A DNA stretch of 64,000 bases, taken from the NCBI RefSeq assembly GCF_036226765.1, contig NZ_CP109017.1:1302001-1366000 (forward strand), read 5' to 3'. Below are positions 20,691 through 33,123 of this stretch, one piece after another. Each line of letters opens with the position of its first letter. Within the stretch, counting starts at the first letter, position 1. The position numbers were made by a program, and so were the translations under genes. Source of the DNA: Streptomyces sp. NBC_00670 (GTDB lineage Bacteria; Actinomycetota; Actinomycetes; Streptomycetales; Streptomycetaceae). The notes under the pieces were generated by a model that made no database searches, had not been told where the DNA came from, and worked only from the letters and a program-made list of their open reading frames with translations.

Positions 20691-21920
20691 GTGAGCAGCG
20701 ACCCGTGGGGCCGCGTCGACGAGACGGGGACCGTGTACGTGCGTACGGCCGACGGCGAGCAGGTCGTCGGTTCCTGGCAGGCCGGCTCCCCCGAGGAGGC
20801 GCTGGCCTATTTCGAGCGCAAGTACGAGGGCCTGGTTGTCGAGATCGGCCTCCTCGAACGGCGGGTGCGGACGACCGACCTGTCCGCGAAGGACGCGCAG
20901 GCGGCCATCGATCATCTGCGCGAGCAGGTGGACGCGCATCACGCGGTCGGCGACCTCCAGGCGCTCCGGGAGCGCCTGAACAAGCTCGTCGCGACCGTCG
21001 AGTCGCGCCGCGAGGAGCGCAAGGCGCAGCGGGCGAAGCAGTCCGACGAGGCGCGGCACGCCAAGGAGGCGCTGGTCGTCGAGGCCGAGGAGCTGGCCGG
21101 GTCCGACCAGTGGCGGGCGGCCGGTGAGCGGCTGCGGGCGCTGGTGGACACCTGGAAGGGGCTGCCGCGTCTGGATCGCAAGTCGGACGACGAGCTGTGG
21201 CACCGCTTCTCGCACGCCCGTTCGGCGTTCTCCAAGCGTCGCAAGGCGCACTTCGCGCACCTGGACGCGCAGCGCGAGGAGGCCCGCAAGGCCAAGGAGC
21301 GGCTGGTCGCCGAGGCCGAGGCGCTGTCGGGGTCGACGGACTGGGGTGCGACGGCCGCGCGCTACCGCGAGCTGATGACGGAGTGGAAGGCGGCGGGCCG
21401 CGCGCAGCGCGAGCACGAGGACGACCTGTGGAACCGGTTCCGCGGGGCGCAGGACGTCTTCTTCGCCGCCCGTGGCTCGGTCTTCGCCGAACGGGACGCG
21501 GAACAGGCCGAGAACCTCAAGCTCAAGGAGGAGCTGGCCGAGGAGGCGGAGCGGCTGCTGCCGATCGGTGACCTCAAGGCGGCGCGGGCGGCGTTCCGGT
21601 CCATCAACGAGCGGTGGGAGGCCATCGGCCATGTGCCGAGGGACGCCCGGCCGCGGGTCGAGGGGCGGATGCACACGGTCGACCGGGCGCTGCAGGAGGC
21701 CGAGGAGGCGGAGTGGCGGCGGACGAACCCTGAGGCGCGGGCGCGCGCGGAGGGACTGACCGGGCAGCTTCAGGCCGCCGTCGACAAGCTGCGGGGGCAG
21801 ATCGAGCAGGCTCGGGCGCAGGGGAATGCGGCCAAGGCCGACAAGCTCGAGCGGGAGCTCGAGGGGCGGCAGGCGCTGCTCGACCAGGCGCTGAAGGGGT
21901 TGCAGGAGTTCGGCGGCTGA
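20691..21920 (+). CDS. DUF349 domain-containing coiled-coil protein
   Basis: 409 residues from GTG at 20691 with a strong GGAGGAGG site; a longer in-frame reading upstream lacks such support. After a short N-terminal part (DPWGRVDETGTVYVRTADGE) the protein is charged and helical. It has three DUF349-type repeats of about 75 residues, each with the pattern W-x-x-L-x-x-x-W-K...D..LW.RF (WRAAGERLRALVDTWKGLPR, WGATAARYRELMTEWKAAGR, LKAARAAFRSINERWEAIGH). A Gln/Arg/Glu-rich coiled coil closes it. No enzymatic motif is visible. It is convergent with rel, with a repeat module between them. Confidence 0.9.
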   Translation: MSSDPWGRVDETGTVYVRTADGEQVVGSWQAGSPEEALAYFERKYEGLVVEIGLLERRVRTTDLSAKDAQAAIDHLREQVDAHHAVGDLQALRERLNKLVATVESRREERKAQRAKQSDEARHAKEALVVEAEELAGSDQWRAAGERLRALVDTWKGLPRLDRKSDDELWHRFSHARSAFSKRRKAHFAHLDAQREEARKAKERLVAEAEALSGSTDWGATAARYRELMTEWKAAGRAQREHEDDLWNRFRGAQDVFFAARGSVFAERDAEQAENLKLKEELAEEAERLLPIGDLKAARAAFRSINERWEAIGHVPRDARPRVEGRMHTVDRALQEAEEAEWRRTNPEARARAEGLTGQLQAAVDKLRGQIEQARAQGNAAKADKLERELEGRQALLDQALKGLQEFGG

Positions 21921-21980
21921 GCGCGTCGCGGTGACTGTGCCGCCCCCGGTGCCTGGTGCGCCGGGGGCGGTTCTGTGTTT

Positions 21981-22144
21981 GGTTCGCCCCCGCCGCCCCT
22001 ACCCTTCCCGTCCCTCCAAGGGGCTCCGCCCCTTGGACCCCGGGGAGCTCGGGTGGGTGGGGTCGAGTGGGGAGTGCGGGTGGGTGGGGGCTTGTCGCGC
22101 TCCCCGCGGCGGAGCCGCGCAAAGGACACAGCCCCGCGCCCCTT

Positions 22145-22154
<10 letters not shown>
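21981..22154. repeat. Dispersed multi-hairpin module, copy B (contains the rel stop codon)
   Basis: The TTCGCCCCCGCCGCCCCTAC block (21983-22002) and the AAGGGGC-TCC-GCCCCTT hairpin (22018-22034) match copy A. A stretch of unrelated sequence then leads to GCGCCCCT-TTC-AGGGGCGC (22136-22154). The rel stop (22145-22147) lies in this last hairpin, and one arm encodes the final Arg-Arg-Pro of Rel. It lies between convergent genes, so it may terminate both transcripts. Confidence 0.8.
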
Positions 22155-24673
<2,519 letters not shown>

Positions 24674-24854
24674 GAGGACTCCTCGTGCGCGATCCGGGTC
24701 CCCCGGTCAGGTTCCGGAAGCCCCATGGTAGCGATCCCGGGCCGTGGGCTCCCGGTCGGGCGGCGGAGACGGGACGCTACCAGCGAAACGCCCGGGGCGG
24801 GCGCCGGATTCCTCCGGGCCCGCCCCGTATCGTCACAGACTGCGTCCTGCCGGT

Positions 24855-25394
24855 TCAGACCTGGAGCAGCGCCTCCAGCGGGGCACCGTCCAGGGCCGGC
24901 TCCAGGCGGGCACGGCCACTGAGGAATCCGAGCTCCATCAGCACGGACACCCCGGCGACCTCGGCGCCCGCGCGCCGGATCAGGGCCAGCGAGGCCTCGG
25001 CGGTGCCGCCGGTGGCGAGCACGTCGTCGATGACCATGACGCGGTCGCCGGCGCTCAGGTCCTCGGCGTGCACCTCGATCTCGGCGGAGCCGTACTCCAG
25101 CTCGTAGGCCTGGCGCAGGGTCGCGCCGGGGAGCTTGCCCGCCTTGCGCACCGGGATGAAGCCGACGCCGGCGCGGACCGCGACGGGGGCGCCCAGGATG
25201 AAGCCGCGGGCCTCCAGGCCGACGATCTTCGTGGCGCCGTGCCGCACGGTCAGCTCCGCGAGGGCGTCGGTGAGCGCGGTGAACGCGGCCGGGTCGGCGA
25301 GCAGCGGGGTGATGTCCTTGAACATCACGCCGGGCTCCGGGTAGTCGGCGACGTCCCGGATGCGGCTCAGCAGCAGCTCTCGGATGTCGGTCAT
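24855..25394 (-). CDS. apt: Adenine phosphoribosyltransferase
   Basis: 179 residues from ATG at 25394, which overlaps the secF stop (ATGA). It salvages adenine to AMP with PRPP. Landmarks are PGVMFKDITPLL, GLEARGFILGAPVAV, RKAGKLPGATL and the PRPP-binding VMVIDDVLATGGTA. It sits in the conserved order secD-secF-apt-rel, linking purine salvage to alarmone synthesis on one message. Confidence 0.97.
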   Translation of the reverse strand: MTDIRELLLSRIRDVADYPEPGVMFKDITPLLADPAAFTALTDALAELTVRHGATKIVGLEARGFILGAPVAVRAGVGFIPVRKAGKLPGATLRQAYELEYGSAEIEVHAEDLSAGDRVMVIDDVLATGGTAEASLALIRRAGAEVAGVSVLMELGFLSGRARLEPALDGAPLEALLQV

Positions 25395-26542
25395 CGGCGC
25401 TTCCCGGAGGGACGGCCGCGGCCGCGGTTGCGCGAGGAGGGCTGGCTGCGCGTGCCGGACGGGGCGCCGGTGCCGGAGCGCGGCCGCTGGCCGACGACGG
25501 CCGGGGCGGCGTCCTCGTCGTCGCCGCTCCCCTCGTAGCCGCCGACGCGGGTGCCCGCGTGTTCGGCGTCCTCCGCAGCCTGCGCCCGCTTGGCGCGGAC
25601 CCGCTTGGTGAGCGCCTTCATCGCCGGCTCGCGCTCCTTGAGGTCGGCGACGAGCGGGGTGGCGATGAAGATCGAGGAGTACGCGCCGGCCGCGAGGCCC
25701 ACGAACAGCGACAGCGAGATGTCGTTGAGCGTGCCCGCGCCGAGGAAGCCGCCGCCGATGAAGAGCAGGCCCGCCACCGGGAGCAGCGCGACCACCGTGG
25801 TGTTGATGGAGCGCACCAGGGTGCCGTTGATCGAACGGTTGGCGATCTCGCTGTAGGTCCAGCGGGTCTGCTTGGTGAGGTCCTTCGTCTGCTCCTTGAG
25901 GCTGTCGAAGACGACGACCGTGTCGTAGAGCGAGTAACCGAGGATCGTCAGCAGACCGATGACCGTACCGGGCGTGACCTCGAAGCCGACGAGGGCGTAG
26001 ATGCCGGTGGTGATGGTGATGTCGTGGATCAGGGCGACGAGGGCGGCCACGGCCATGCGCCACTCGAAGGCGATCGCGAGATAGATCACGACCAGCACCA
26101 TGAAGATCGCCAGGCCCTCCCAGGCCTTGTTGGCGATCTGCTCGCCCCAGCTGGGACCGACGAGATCGGCGTTGATCTTCTCCGCGTCGATCTTCATGTC
26201 CTTGGACAGGGCGGCCTTGATCTCGTCGGACTTCGACGTGTCCAGGCCGGCGACCTGGATGCGCAGACCGCCCGTGCCGAGCTTCTGCACGACCGCGTCG
26301 TGGCCCGCCGCGTTCTCCGCGTACGTCTCGGCCTGGGCGACCGAGACGCTGGTCTTCGGGGTGGTGAAGACCGCGCCGCCCTGGAAGTCGATGCCCATGT
26401 TGAGGCCGCGGACGGCGAGACCGACGATCGCGGTGATCGTGATCAGGATCGAGATGCCGTACCAGATCTTGCGGTGGCCGATGAAGTCGTAACCGACCTC
26501 GCCACGGTGGAGCCGGGCGCCGAGGTTGCCGAGCTTCGACAT
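25391..26542 (-). CDS. secF: Protein translocase subunit SecF
   Basis: 383 residues with the six-helix RND-type layout. The protein opens with a first membrane helix (YGISILITITAIVGLAVRGL) and a periplasmic P4 domain (GIDFQGGAVFTTPKTSVSVA). The conserved VALIHDITITTGIYALVGFE and GYSLYDTVVVFDSLKE follow, then RSINTTVVALLPVAGLLF. A basic, disordered C-terminal tail (RPRSGTGAPSGTRSQPSSRN) is specific to this lineage. SecDF uses proton flow to pull exported proteins outward. It follows secD by three bases. Confidence 0.97.
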   Translation of the reverse strand: MSKLGNLGARLHRGEVGYDFIGHRKIWYGISILITITAIVGLAVRGLNMGIDFQGGAVFTTPKTSVSVAQAETYAENAAGHDAVVQKLGTGGLRIQVAGLDTSKSDEIKAALSKDMKIDAEKINADLVGPSWGEQIANKAWEGLAIFMVLVVIYLAIAFEWRMAVAALVALIHDITITTGIYALVGFEVTPGTVIGLLTILGYSLYDTVVVFDSLKEQTKDLTKQTRWTYSEIANRSINGTLVRSINTTVVALLPVAGLLFIGGGFLGAGTLNDISLSLFVGLAAGAYSSIFIATPLVADLKEREPAMKALTKRVRAKRAQAAEDAEHAGTRVGGYEGSGDDEDAAPAVVGQRPRSGTGAPSGTRSQPSSRNRGRGRPSGKRR

Positions 26543-26545
26543 GTC

Positions 26546-28315
26546 TCACGCCTCCTTCGGGTCGACGGGGCCCGCGGCAGGACCGGAGGGACGACGGGAG
26601 CGCCGCAGGGGCGGCTTGGCGCCGAGGCGCTTGGGGTCGAGGCCGGACCAGCTGTGGCCGTCGTGGAAGAACCGGCGGCGGGCGAGGATCGTCATCAGCG
26701 GCTTGGTGAAGAGGAAGACGACGACCACGTCGAGCAGGGTGGTCAGGCCGAGGGTGAAGGCGAAGCCCTGGACCTTGCCGACGGTGACGACGAACAGCAC
26801 CGCGGCGGCGAGGAACGACACGAAGTCGGAGACCAGGATGGTGCGCCGGGCGCGCGGCCAGGCCCGCTCGACGGCGGGGCGCAGCGTGCGGCCCTCGCGG
26901 ATCTCGTCCCGGATGCGTTCGAAGAACACGATGAACGAGTCCGCAGTGATGCCGATGGCGACGATGGCGCCGCAGACCGCCGGGAGGTTGAGCGCGAAGC
27001 CGATGGTCGGGCCGAGCAGCGACATGATCACGTAGGTGAGGGTCGCGGAGACCAGCAGCGAGGCGATGGCGATGAGCGACAGGCCCCGGTAGTACGCCAC
27101 CAGGTAGATGATGACGAGCGCCAGGCCGATGGCACCGGCGATGAGGCCGGCGTGCAGCTGCTCGCCGCCGAGCGCGGCGGTGACGGTGGTGACGCTCTGC
27201 TCCTCGAAGGAGAGCGGCAGGGCGCCGTAGGACAGCATGTTGGCGAGGCTCTGGGCCTCCTCCTGCGTGAAGCTGCCGGAGATCTCGGCGTTGCCGCCGG
27301 TGATGGACTGCTGCACGTACGGGCTGGAGACGACCTCGCCGTCGAGCACGATGCCGAACTCGTTCTGCGGCGACTGCTTCTGCGCGAGCTCACCGGTGAT
27401 GTCGGCGAACTTCTTGGAGCCGCTGCCGGTGAAGGTCATCTGGACCTGCCAGCCGGACGCGCCCTGGGTGTCGTAGACGGCCTGGGCCTTCTTGACCTCG
27501 GTGCCGTCGACGGCCGCCGGGCCGAGCAGGTACTTGAACCAGGCGCCCTGGTTCTGGCCGCAGCCGACGGTGGAGTCGCCGGGCTTGGCCTTGTCACCGG
27601 CGGAGGCGCGGTCGGACGCCTTGGAGCAGTCGAGCGCCGCGTACTGCGCCTGCAGCTTGCTGGTGTCGTCGGAGGAGCCGGTGCTGGAGGACGCCTTGGG
27701 GCTCGCGGACGAGGACGGGGTGGCGTCCTCCTTGAGCGCGCCGGTGACCGCGCGGCCCTGCGAGGTGGCGGAGGACGACGGGGTCGACGACGTGGCCTTC
27801 TCGCTGGAGTCGTCCGACTTCGAGGAGTCCGCCTTGGCCGAGGAGGAGCTGCTCGGCGAGGCGTCGGCGGACTTGCTCGCCGAGGTGCTCGGCGAGGCAT
27901 TGGCGGCGGCGCCGCTCGCCTCGGTGGCGAGGACCGGGCGGAAGTACAGCTTCGCGGTGGTGCCGACCTGCTCGCGGGCCTCCTTGGAGTTGGTGCCCTT
28001 GGGGATGTTGACGATGATGTTGTCGTTCCCCTGGGTCTGCACCTCCGCCTCGGAGACGCCGAGACCGTTGACACGGCGGTTCATGATCTCGACCGCGGTG
28101 TCCATGTTGGCCTTGTTGATCGCGGACCCTTGGTCGGCCTTCGCCTTCAGCGTGATGCTGGTGCCGCCGGCGAGGTCGATGCCGAGACGCGGGGTGGTGT
28201 GTCCCGAGGCGAACATTCCCCCGGTGAGCGCCACGATGGCGATCAGGATCAGGGCCAGGGCGCGCCACGGCTTGCTCTGGGCACTCGCGCTCCGGCCCTT
28301 TTTCGGTGCTGCCAC
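26546..28315 (-). CDS. secD: Protein translocase subunit SecD with Ser-rich insertion
   Basis: 589 residues. First membrane helix at about 19-35, then the large extracytoplasmic P1 domain beginning RLGIDLAGGTSITLKAK. Residues about 132-218 are an insertion made almost only of Ser, Ala, Asp, Lys and Thr, which is absent from the E. coli protein. The five-helix membrane domain follows (LVIIYLVAYYRGLSLIAIAS, GITADSFIVFFERIRDE, LVSDFVSFLAAAVLFVV). The conserved Asp and Arg of the proton path are visible in TADSFIVFFERIRDE. It lies in the yajC-secD-secF operon. Confidence 0.96.
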   Translation of the reverse strand: MAAPKKGRSASAQSKPWRALALILIAIVALTGGMFASGHTTPRLGIDLAGGTSITLKAKADQGSAINKANMDTAVEIMNRRVNGLGVSEAEVQTQGNDNIIVNIPKGTNSKEAREQVGTTAKLYFRPVLATEASGAAANASPSTSASKSADASPSSSSSAKADSSKSDDSSEKATSSTPSSSATSQGRAVTGALKEDATPSSSASPKASSSTGSSDDTSKLQAQYAALDCSKASDRASAGDKAKPGDSTVGCGQNQGAWFKYLLGPAAVDGTEVKKAQAVYDTQGASGWQVQMTFTGSGSKKFADITGELAQKQSPQNEFGIVLDGEVVSSPYVQQSITGGNAEISGSFTQEEAQSLANMLSYGALPLSFEEQSVTTVTAALGGEQLHAGLIAGAIGLALVIIYLVAYYRGLSLIAIASLLVSATLTYVIMSLLGPTIGFALNLPAVCGAIVAIGITADSFIVFFERIRDEIREGRTLRPAVERAWPRARRTILVSDFVSFLAAAVLFVVTVGKVQGFAFTLGLTTLLDVVVVFLFTKPLMTILARRRFFHDGHSWSGLDPKRLGAKPPLRRSRRPSGPAAGPVDPKEA

Positions 28316-28453
28316 CTTCTGTTACTCCCTCTCGGGCCGTCCGCGCGCGGGGTCGGCGCAGGACGGCCGTGCCATGGTGTCGGGATTCCGTGCGTCGCCG
28401 CACACCCCGGTCGCCGCGCGGCCGGAGCCGGTCGCGCCGCGGCCCCGGGGCGG

Positions 28454-28972
28454 CTACTTCGCGTCGGCCTCGCCGTCGGTCTTCTTCGGCTCCGCGTCCT
28501 CGGCCTTGGTGGCGCCGGCCGCGGCCGGGGCGTCCTCGGCGTCCGCGACGGGCTCGGCGTCCTTCTTGCCGAGGTCCACGGGCTGGTCGTCGGAGGCGTC
28601 GGTCACGGCGTCGGCGGCGGGCTCGTCGGTCTCGGTGAGGGAGGAGGCGTCGTCCGGCACGATGCTGCCGTCGGCCTTCAGGTCGTGCTCGATGCCGTGC
28701 ACGATGCGGTTGTACTCGTCGTCGCTGAGGACGGCGCCGATCGCGTTCTTCGCGAAGACGAGCTCCACGCCCGGGCCCGCGTCCAGGAGGACCGTCTCGT
28801 CGTTGACCTCCTTGACCGTCGCGTAGATGCCCCCGATCGTGCGGACGCCGGAGCCGGGCTGCATGTCGTTCCGCATCTGCGCGGCCTGCTGCTGCTTGCG
28901 CTTGGCCGAGCGGGTCATCAGGAGCATGGCCCCGATGAGCACGATGAACGGGAGGAGGGTCACGATATTCAC
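28454..28972 (-). CDS. yajC: Preprotein translocase subunit YajC
   Basis: 172 residues from GTG at 28972 (VNIVTLLPFIVLIGAMLLMT). One membrane helix (about 3-22), then the YajC core RSAKRKQQQAAQMRNDMQPG with RTIGGIYATVKEVNDETVLL. A long acidic Ala/Asp/Glu-rich tail (about 105-172) follows. YajC associates with SecDF. The core is about 100 residues; the tail is an extension. The 138-bp gap to secD has no gene. Confidence 0.93.
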   Translation of the reverse strand: MNIVTLLPFIVLIGAMLLMTRSAKRKQQQAAQMRNDMQPGSGVRTIGGIYATVKEVNDETVLLDAGPGVELVFAKNAIGAVLSDDEYNRIVHGIEHDLKADGSIVPDDASSLTETDEPAADAVTDASDDQPVDLGKKDAEPVADAEDAPAAAGATKAEDAEPKKTDGEADAK

Positions 28973-29182
28973 GGGACGGAGTTTCCTTCGCACGACCGCT
29001 CGGGTGGGCGGCCTGTCGGATGGGGGTGGTCGGCGCCGCCCACAAGGGCGGCATCGGCGGAGTCTAAGGGAGTCCGCACGCCAGGAACAACGCCCAGCAT
29101 GGCACCGGGGTTCCTGTGGGGGCGAGTACCGGTTCGTCACACTCCGCCGCCGGGTCCCGTCCGGAGGGGGTCCGGCCGGGGT

Positions 29183-30256
29183 TCAGGGGCCGAACAGGTC
29201 CTGCTGGCCGCCGCCCGCGGCGGTGGACCGGGGCGGGGTGAGGCCCAGGTGGGCCCAGGCGGCGGGGGTGGCGACGCGGCCGCGCGGGGTGCGGGCCAGC
29301 AGACCCTCCCTGACCAGGAACGGTTCGGCGACCTCCTCGACGGTCTCGCGCTCCTCCCCCACCGCGACGGCCAGCGTGGAAAGGCCGACCGGGCCGCCGC
29401 CGAACAGCTTGAGCAGCGCCTGGAGCACCGCGCGGTCCAGCCGGTCCAGGCCGCGCGCGTCCACCTCGTAGACCTTCAGGGCGGCGGCCGCGATGTCCTG
29501 GGTGATCCGGCCGTCGGCCTTGACCTGGGCGTAGTCCCGTACGCGGCGCAGCAGACGGTTGGCGATGCGGGGGGTGCCGCGGGAGCGGCCGGCGATCTCG
29601 GCGGCGCCGTCCGTGTCGATCTCGACGTCGAGGAGGGTGGCCGAGCGGTGCACGACCCGCTCCAGTTCGGTGGGTTCGTAGAACTCCATGTGGGCGGTGA
29701 AGCCGAACCGGTCGCGCAGCGGGGGCGGCAGCAGTCCGGCCCGGGTCGTTGCGCCCACCAGGGTGAACGGGGGCAGTTCGAGCGGGATGGCGGTGGCGCC
29801 GGGGCCCTTGCCGACGACGACGTCGACCCGGAAGTCCTCCATCGCCATGTAGAGCATCTCCTCGGCGGGCCGGGACATGCGGTGGATCTCGTCGAGGAAG
29901 AGGACCTCGCCCTCCTGGAGGGAGGAGAGGATCGCGGCGAGGTCGCCCGCGTGCTGGATGGCGGGCCCGGAGGTGATGCGGATCGGGGCGCCCATCTCGG
30001 CGGCGATGATCATGGAGAGGGTGGTCTTGCCGAGGCCTGGGGCGCCGGACAGCAGCACGTGGTCGGCGGTGGCGCCACGGGCGCGGGCGGCGCGCAGCAC
30101 GAGGTCGAGCTGTTCGCGGACCTTCTCCTGGCCGATGAACTCGCCCAGGTCCTTGGGGCGCAGGGCGGCCTCGACGGCCTGGTCCTCGCGGTCGGCGACG
30201 GAGTCCACCAGCCGTTCCTCGGGGGAGGCGGCGTCGGTGGTGTCGTCCCAGTTCAT
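29183..30256 (-). CDS. ruvB: Holliday junction branch-migration helicase RuvB
   Basis: 357 residues. AAA+ motor of the RuvAB complex: Walker [17 protein letters not shown], Walker [19 protein letters not shown], sensor [20 protein letters not shown], and a C-terminal winged helix with [15 protein letters not shown]. It ends in a short Gly/Gln tail ([12 protein letters not shown]). ruvC and ruvA lie directly upstream on the same strand, as in most actinobacteria. Confidence 0.98.
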   Translation of the reverse strand: MNWDDTTDAASPEERLVDSVADREDQAVEAALRPKDLGEFIGQEKVREQLDLVLRAARARGATADHVLLSGAPGLGKTTLSMIIAAEMGAPIRITSGPAIQHAGDLAAILSSLQEGEVLFLDEIHRMSRPAEEMLYMAMEDFRVDVVVGKGPGATAIPLELPPFTLVGATTRAGLLPPPLRDRFGFTAHMEFYEPTELERVVHRSATLLDVEIDTDGAAEIAGRSRGTPRIANRLLRRVRDYAQVKADGRITQDIAAAALKVYEVDARGLDRLDRAVLQALLKLFGGGPVGLSTLAVAVGEERETVEEVAEPFLVREGLLARTPRGRVATPAAWAHLGLTPPRSTAAGGGQQDLFGP

Positions 30257-30334
30257 GGAGTGTGCCTCGGGGTCTCGTCGGGGCTGCGGCGGGGCTTGTC
30301 CGGTCCTGACCGGTCCAATGCGGCGGGCGGCGGG

Positions 30335-30940
30335 TCAGCGGGCTCTGTTGAGGGTCTGCAGGGCGGCCTTGAGCAACTGGCCCACCTGGGGGGCGCCTTC
30401 GGCGGCCTCGGCCTGGGGGGTGACGGCGGCGACCGCCTCGTCGGCCTCCCGGGTGGCGTAGCCGAGGCCGATGAGAGCGGCGTGCAGCTGGTCGCGCCAG
30501 CCCTGGCCGGCGGGGGCGCCGACCACGGGGGCGCCGAGGGGCTCGCCGAGGCGGTCCTTGAGCTCCAGGAGGAGCTTCTGCGCGCCCTTCTTGCCGATGC
30601 CGGGGACGGCGGTCAGCGCCTTCTCGTCGCCGGTGGAGACGGCCCGGCGCAGGGCGTCCGGGGAGTGCACGGCGAGCATCGCCTGGGCGAGCCGCGGGCC
30701 GACGCCGCTGGCGGTCTGGAGCAGCTCGAACACCTGGCGCTCGTCGTCGTCGGCGAAGCCGTACAGGGTCAGTGAGTCCTCGCGGACGACGAGGGAGGTG
30801 GCGAGCTTGGCCGGGCGGCCGAGCCGGAGCGTCGACAGCGTGTTCGGGGTGCACTGGACGGCCATGCCGACGCCGCCCACCTCGACCACCGCGGTGTCCG
30901 GGGCGAGGGCGGCGACCGTGCCGCTGACGAAGGCGATCAT
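30335..30940 (-). CDS. ruvA: Holliday junction-binding protein RuvA
   Basis: 201 residues from ATG at 30940, overlapping the ruvC stop (ATGA). N-terminal OB domain ([20 protein letters not shown]), two helix-hairpin-helix motifs ([14 protein letters not shown] and [18 protein letters not shown]), and a C-terminal domain that contacts RuvB ([20 protein letters not shown]). It binds the four-way junction as a tetramer and loads RuvB. Confidence 0.97.
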   Translation of the reverse strand: MIAFVSGTVAALAPDTAVVEVGGVGMAVQCTPNTLSTLRLGRPAKLATSLVVREDSLTLYGFADDDERQVFELLQTASGVGPRLAQAMLAVHSPDALRRAVSTGDEKALTAVPGIGKKGAQKLLLELKDRLGEPLGAPVVGAPAGQGWRDQLHAALIGLGYATREADEAVAAVTPQAEAAEGAPQVGQLLKAALQTLNRAR

Positions 30941-31497
30941 GCCGTACGGCCTTTCGATGCGGGGTGCGGTGCACGCGTCGTCCGGGAGGTGTGCCGGGCG
31001 GCGGCGAGCTGGAGCCGGTTCTGGGCGGGGGCGCGCCAGATGTGGCAGATGGCGAGGGCGAGCGCGTCGGCCGCGTCGGCGGGCTTGGGCGGGGCGTCGA
31101 GCCGGAGCAGCCGGGTGACCATGGCGCCGACCTGCGCCTTGTCGGCGCGGCCCGAGCCGGTGACGGCGGCCTTGACCTCGCTGGGGGTGTGCAGCGCGAC
31201 CGGGATGCCCCGGCGGGCGGCGCACAGCATGGCGACGGCGCTGGCCTGGGCGGTGCCCATGACCGTGCGGACGTTGTGCTGGCTGAAGACGCGCTCCACC
31301 GCCACGTACTCGGGCCGGTGCTCGTCGAGCCACTGCTCGATTCCCTGTTCGACGGCGACGAGGCGGTGGCCCAGTTCGGCGTCGGCGGGGGTGCGGACGA
31401 CGCCCACGCCGAGCATGGTGAGCGGCCGCCCCGGAACGCCCTCGACGACGCCGACGCCGCAGCGGGTCAGCCCCGGGTCCACCCCCAGTACACGCAC
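30937..31497 (-). CDS. ruvC: Holliday junction resolvase RuvC
   Basis: 186 residues. The four acidic catalytic residues can be placed: [13 protein letters not shown] (first Asp), [11 protein letters not shown] (Glu), and the pair in [14 protein letters not shown]. It cuts Holliday junctions produced by recombination. A basic C-terminal tail ([19 protein letters not shown]) is longer than in E. coli. The start codon lies about 200 bp downstream of yebC; that gap has the yebC terminator and probably the ruvCAB promoter. I see no clear LexA box there. Confidence 0.97.
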   Translation of the reverse strand: MRVLGVDPGLTRCGVGVVEGVPGRPLTMLGVGVVRTPADAELGHRLVAVEQGIEQWLDEHRPEYVAVERVFSQHNVRTVMGTAQASAVAMLCAARRGIPVALHTPSEVKAAVTGSGRADKAQVGAMVTRLLRLDAPPKPADAADALALAICHIWRAPAQNRLQLAAARHTSRTTRAPHPASKGRTA

Positions 31498-31646
31498 TGC
31501 CGCCCCTTCCTCTTTTTGCGGCTGAACCGCCGCCGCTCTCGCGGACCTGGCCGGCCACCATCGGGGTTGCTCAATTGATGGTCGCGGTCCGCGGGATGGT
31601 GATCATCGATATGCGCCAGGCTATCGGGTGCCACTGACAACGAGAG

Positions 31647-31676
31647 GGGCCGACGGGGTTGTGTCCCCGCCGGCCC
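31647..31676 (-). terminator. Hairpin 3' of yebC
   Basis: GGGCCGACGGGG (31647-31658) pairs with CCCCGCCGGCCC (31665-31676) with one A-C mismatch and a six-base loop. It starts 24 bases after the yebC stop codon. It probably ends the pdxST-yebC transcript before the ruvCAB promoter. Confidence 0.75.
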
Positions 31677-31700
31677 GTCGATCCGCTGGATGTGGCCGCG

Positions 31701-32453
31701 TTACGCGTCGACCTTCTCCATGACCTCGTCGCTGACGTCGAAGTTGGCGAAGACGTTCTGCACGTCGTCGCTGTCCTCCAGCGCGTCGATCAGCTTGAAG
31801 ATCTTCTTGGCGCCCTCCTCGTCCAGCTCGACCTGCATGGTCGGGACGAAGTTGGCCTCGGCGGAGTCGTAGTCGATGCCCGCCTCCTGGAGGGCGGTGC
31901 GGACCGCGACCAGGTCGGTGGCCTCGCTGAGCACCTCGAAGTTCTCGCCGAGGTCGTTGACCTCCTCCGCGCCCGCGTCCAGGACGGCGGTCAGGACGTC
32001 GTCCTCACCGAGCTCGCCCTTGGGGACGATGACGACGCCCTTGCGGTTGAACAGGTACGACACCGAGCCCGGGTCGGCCATGGAGCCGCCGTTGCGGGTC
32101 ATGGCGACCCGCACGTCGGAGGCGGCACGGTTGCGGTTGTCGGTGAGGCACTCGATGAGCACCGCGACGCCGTTCGGGCCGTAGCCCTCGTACATGATCG
32201 TCTCGTAGTCGGCACCGCCGGCCTCGAGACCGCCACCGCGCTTGATGGCGGAGTCGATGTTCTTGTTCGGCACCGACTGCTTCTTGGCCTTCTGGACGGC
32301 GTCGTAGAGCGTCGGATTGCCCTCGAGGTCGACGCCGCCCATGCGCGCCGCGACCTCGATGTTCTTGATCAGCTTCGCGAAGAGTTTGCCGCGCTTGGCG
32401 TCGATCACGGCCTTCTTGTGCTTCGTCGTAGCCCATTTAGAGTGGCCGGACAT
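31701..32453 (-). CDS. YebC/TACO1-family protein
   Basis: 250 residues, standard length. It opens with [20 protein letters not shown] and carries the three-domain YebC layout ([32 protein letters not shown], an acidic C-terminal half). Members have long been annotated as transcriptional regulators; more recent work links them to relief of ribosome stalling at proline stretches. It often neighbours ruvC, as here. It lies 48 bp downstream of pdxT. Confidence 0.93.
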   Translation of the reverse strand: MSGHSKWATTKHKKAVIDAKRGKLFAKLIKNIEVAARMGGVDLEGNPTLYDAVQKAKKQSVPNKNIDSAIKRGGGLEAGGADYETIMYEGYGPNGVAVLIECLTDNRNRAASDVRVAMTRNGGSMADPGSVSYLFNRKGVVIVPKGELGEDDVLTAVLDAGAEEVNDLGENFEVLSEATDLVAVRTALQEAGIDYDSAEANFVPTMQVELDEEGAKKIFKLIDALEDSDDVQNVFANFDVSDEVMEKVDA

Positions 32454-32501
32454 CTGCCTGTCTCCTTCGCGTAACCCATCCCTGCAACGAACGCGGAAAT
32501 C

Positions 32502-33110
32502 CTACAAGGACTCGGCCGCCCGCTCGGCCCGCACCATGTCGACGAAGAGCGCGTGCATGCGGTGGTCGCCGGTCAGCTCCGGGTGGAACGAGGTCGCCAG
32601 CGCGTTGCCCTGGCGTACGGCGACGATGTGACCGCCGTGTTCGGCGAGCACCTCGGTGCCGGCGCCGACGGACTCCACCCAGGGGGCGCGGATGAAGACG
32701 CCCTCCACGGGGGCGCCGGCCACGCCCTTGACGTCGACGGCCGCCTCGAAGGACTCGTTCTGCCTGCCGAAGGCGTTGCGGCGCACGATCATGTCGATGC
32801 CGCCGATCGTCTCCTGCCCGGAACGGGGGTCGAGGATCTTGTCGGCCAGCATGATCATTCCGGCGCAGGTGCCGTAGACGGGCATGCCGTCGCGCACGCG
32901 CGCGCGGAGGGGGTCCATCAGCCCGAAGAGGACGGCGAGTTTGGAGATGGTGGTGGACTCGCCGCCGGGGAGGACGAGGCCGTCCACCTCGGCGAGTTCG
33001 TCGGGGCGCCGCACCGGCCTGGCCACGGCGTCGGCCACGGCCAGGGCGGTGAGGTGCTCCCGTACGTCGCCCTGGAGGGCCAGGACGCCGATGACGGGGG
33101 TGTCGTTCAT
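32502..33110 (-). CDS. pdxT: Pyridoxal 5'-phosphate synthase glutaminase subunit PdxT
   Basis: 202 residues. Class I glutamine amidotransferase that feeds ammonia to PdxS. The catalytic Cys is in [11 protein letters not shown], the His-Glu pair in [13 protein letters not shown], and the oxyanion segment in [13 protein letters not shown]. It lies 13 bases downstream of pdxS. Together they make PLP from ribose 5-phosphate, glyceraldehyde 3-phosphate and glutamine. Confidence 0.97.
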   Translation of the reverse strand: MNDTPVIGVLALQGDVREHLTALAVADAVARPVRRPDELAEVDGLVLPGGESTTISKLAVLFGLMDPLRARVRDGMPVYGTCAGMIMLADKILDPRSGQETIGGIDMIVRRNAFGRQNESFEAAVDVKGVAGAPVEGVFIRAPWVESVGAGTEVLAEHGGHIVAVRQGNALATSFHPELTGDHRMHALFVDMVRAERAAESL

Positions 33111-33123
33111 GTGCTCCGGTGCC

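Noticed and set aside
25559..30775. Very long plus-strand open frame opposite the sec/ruv genes
   Set aside because: It is antisense to six well-supported genes and shows the Gly/Ala/Asp/Arg-rich composition of high-GC shadow frames; no domain is recognisable.
31498..31700. LexA (SOS) box upstream of ruvC
   Set aside because: No GAAC-spacer-GTTC palindrome of the Streptomyces type was found in the gap.
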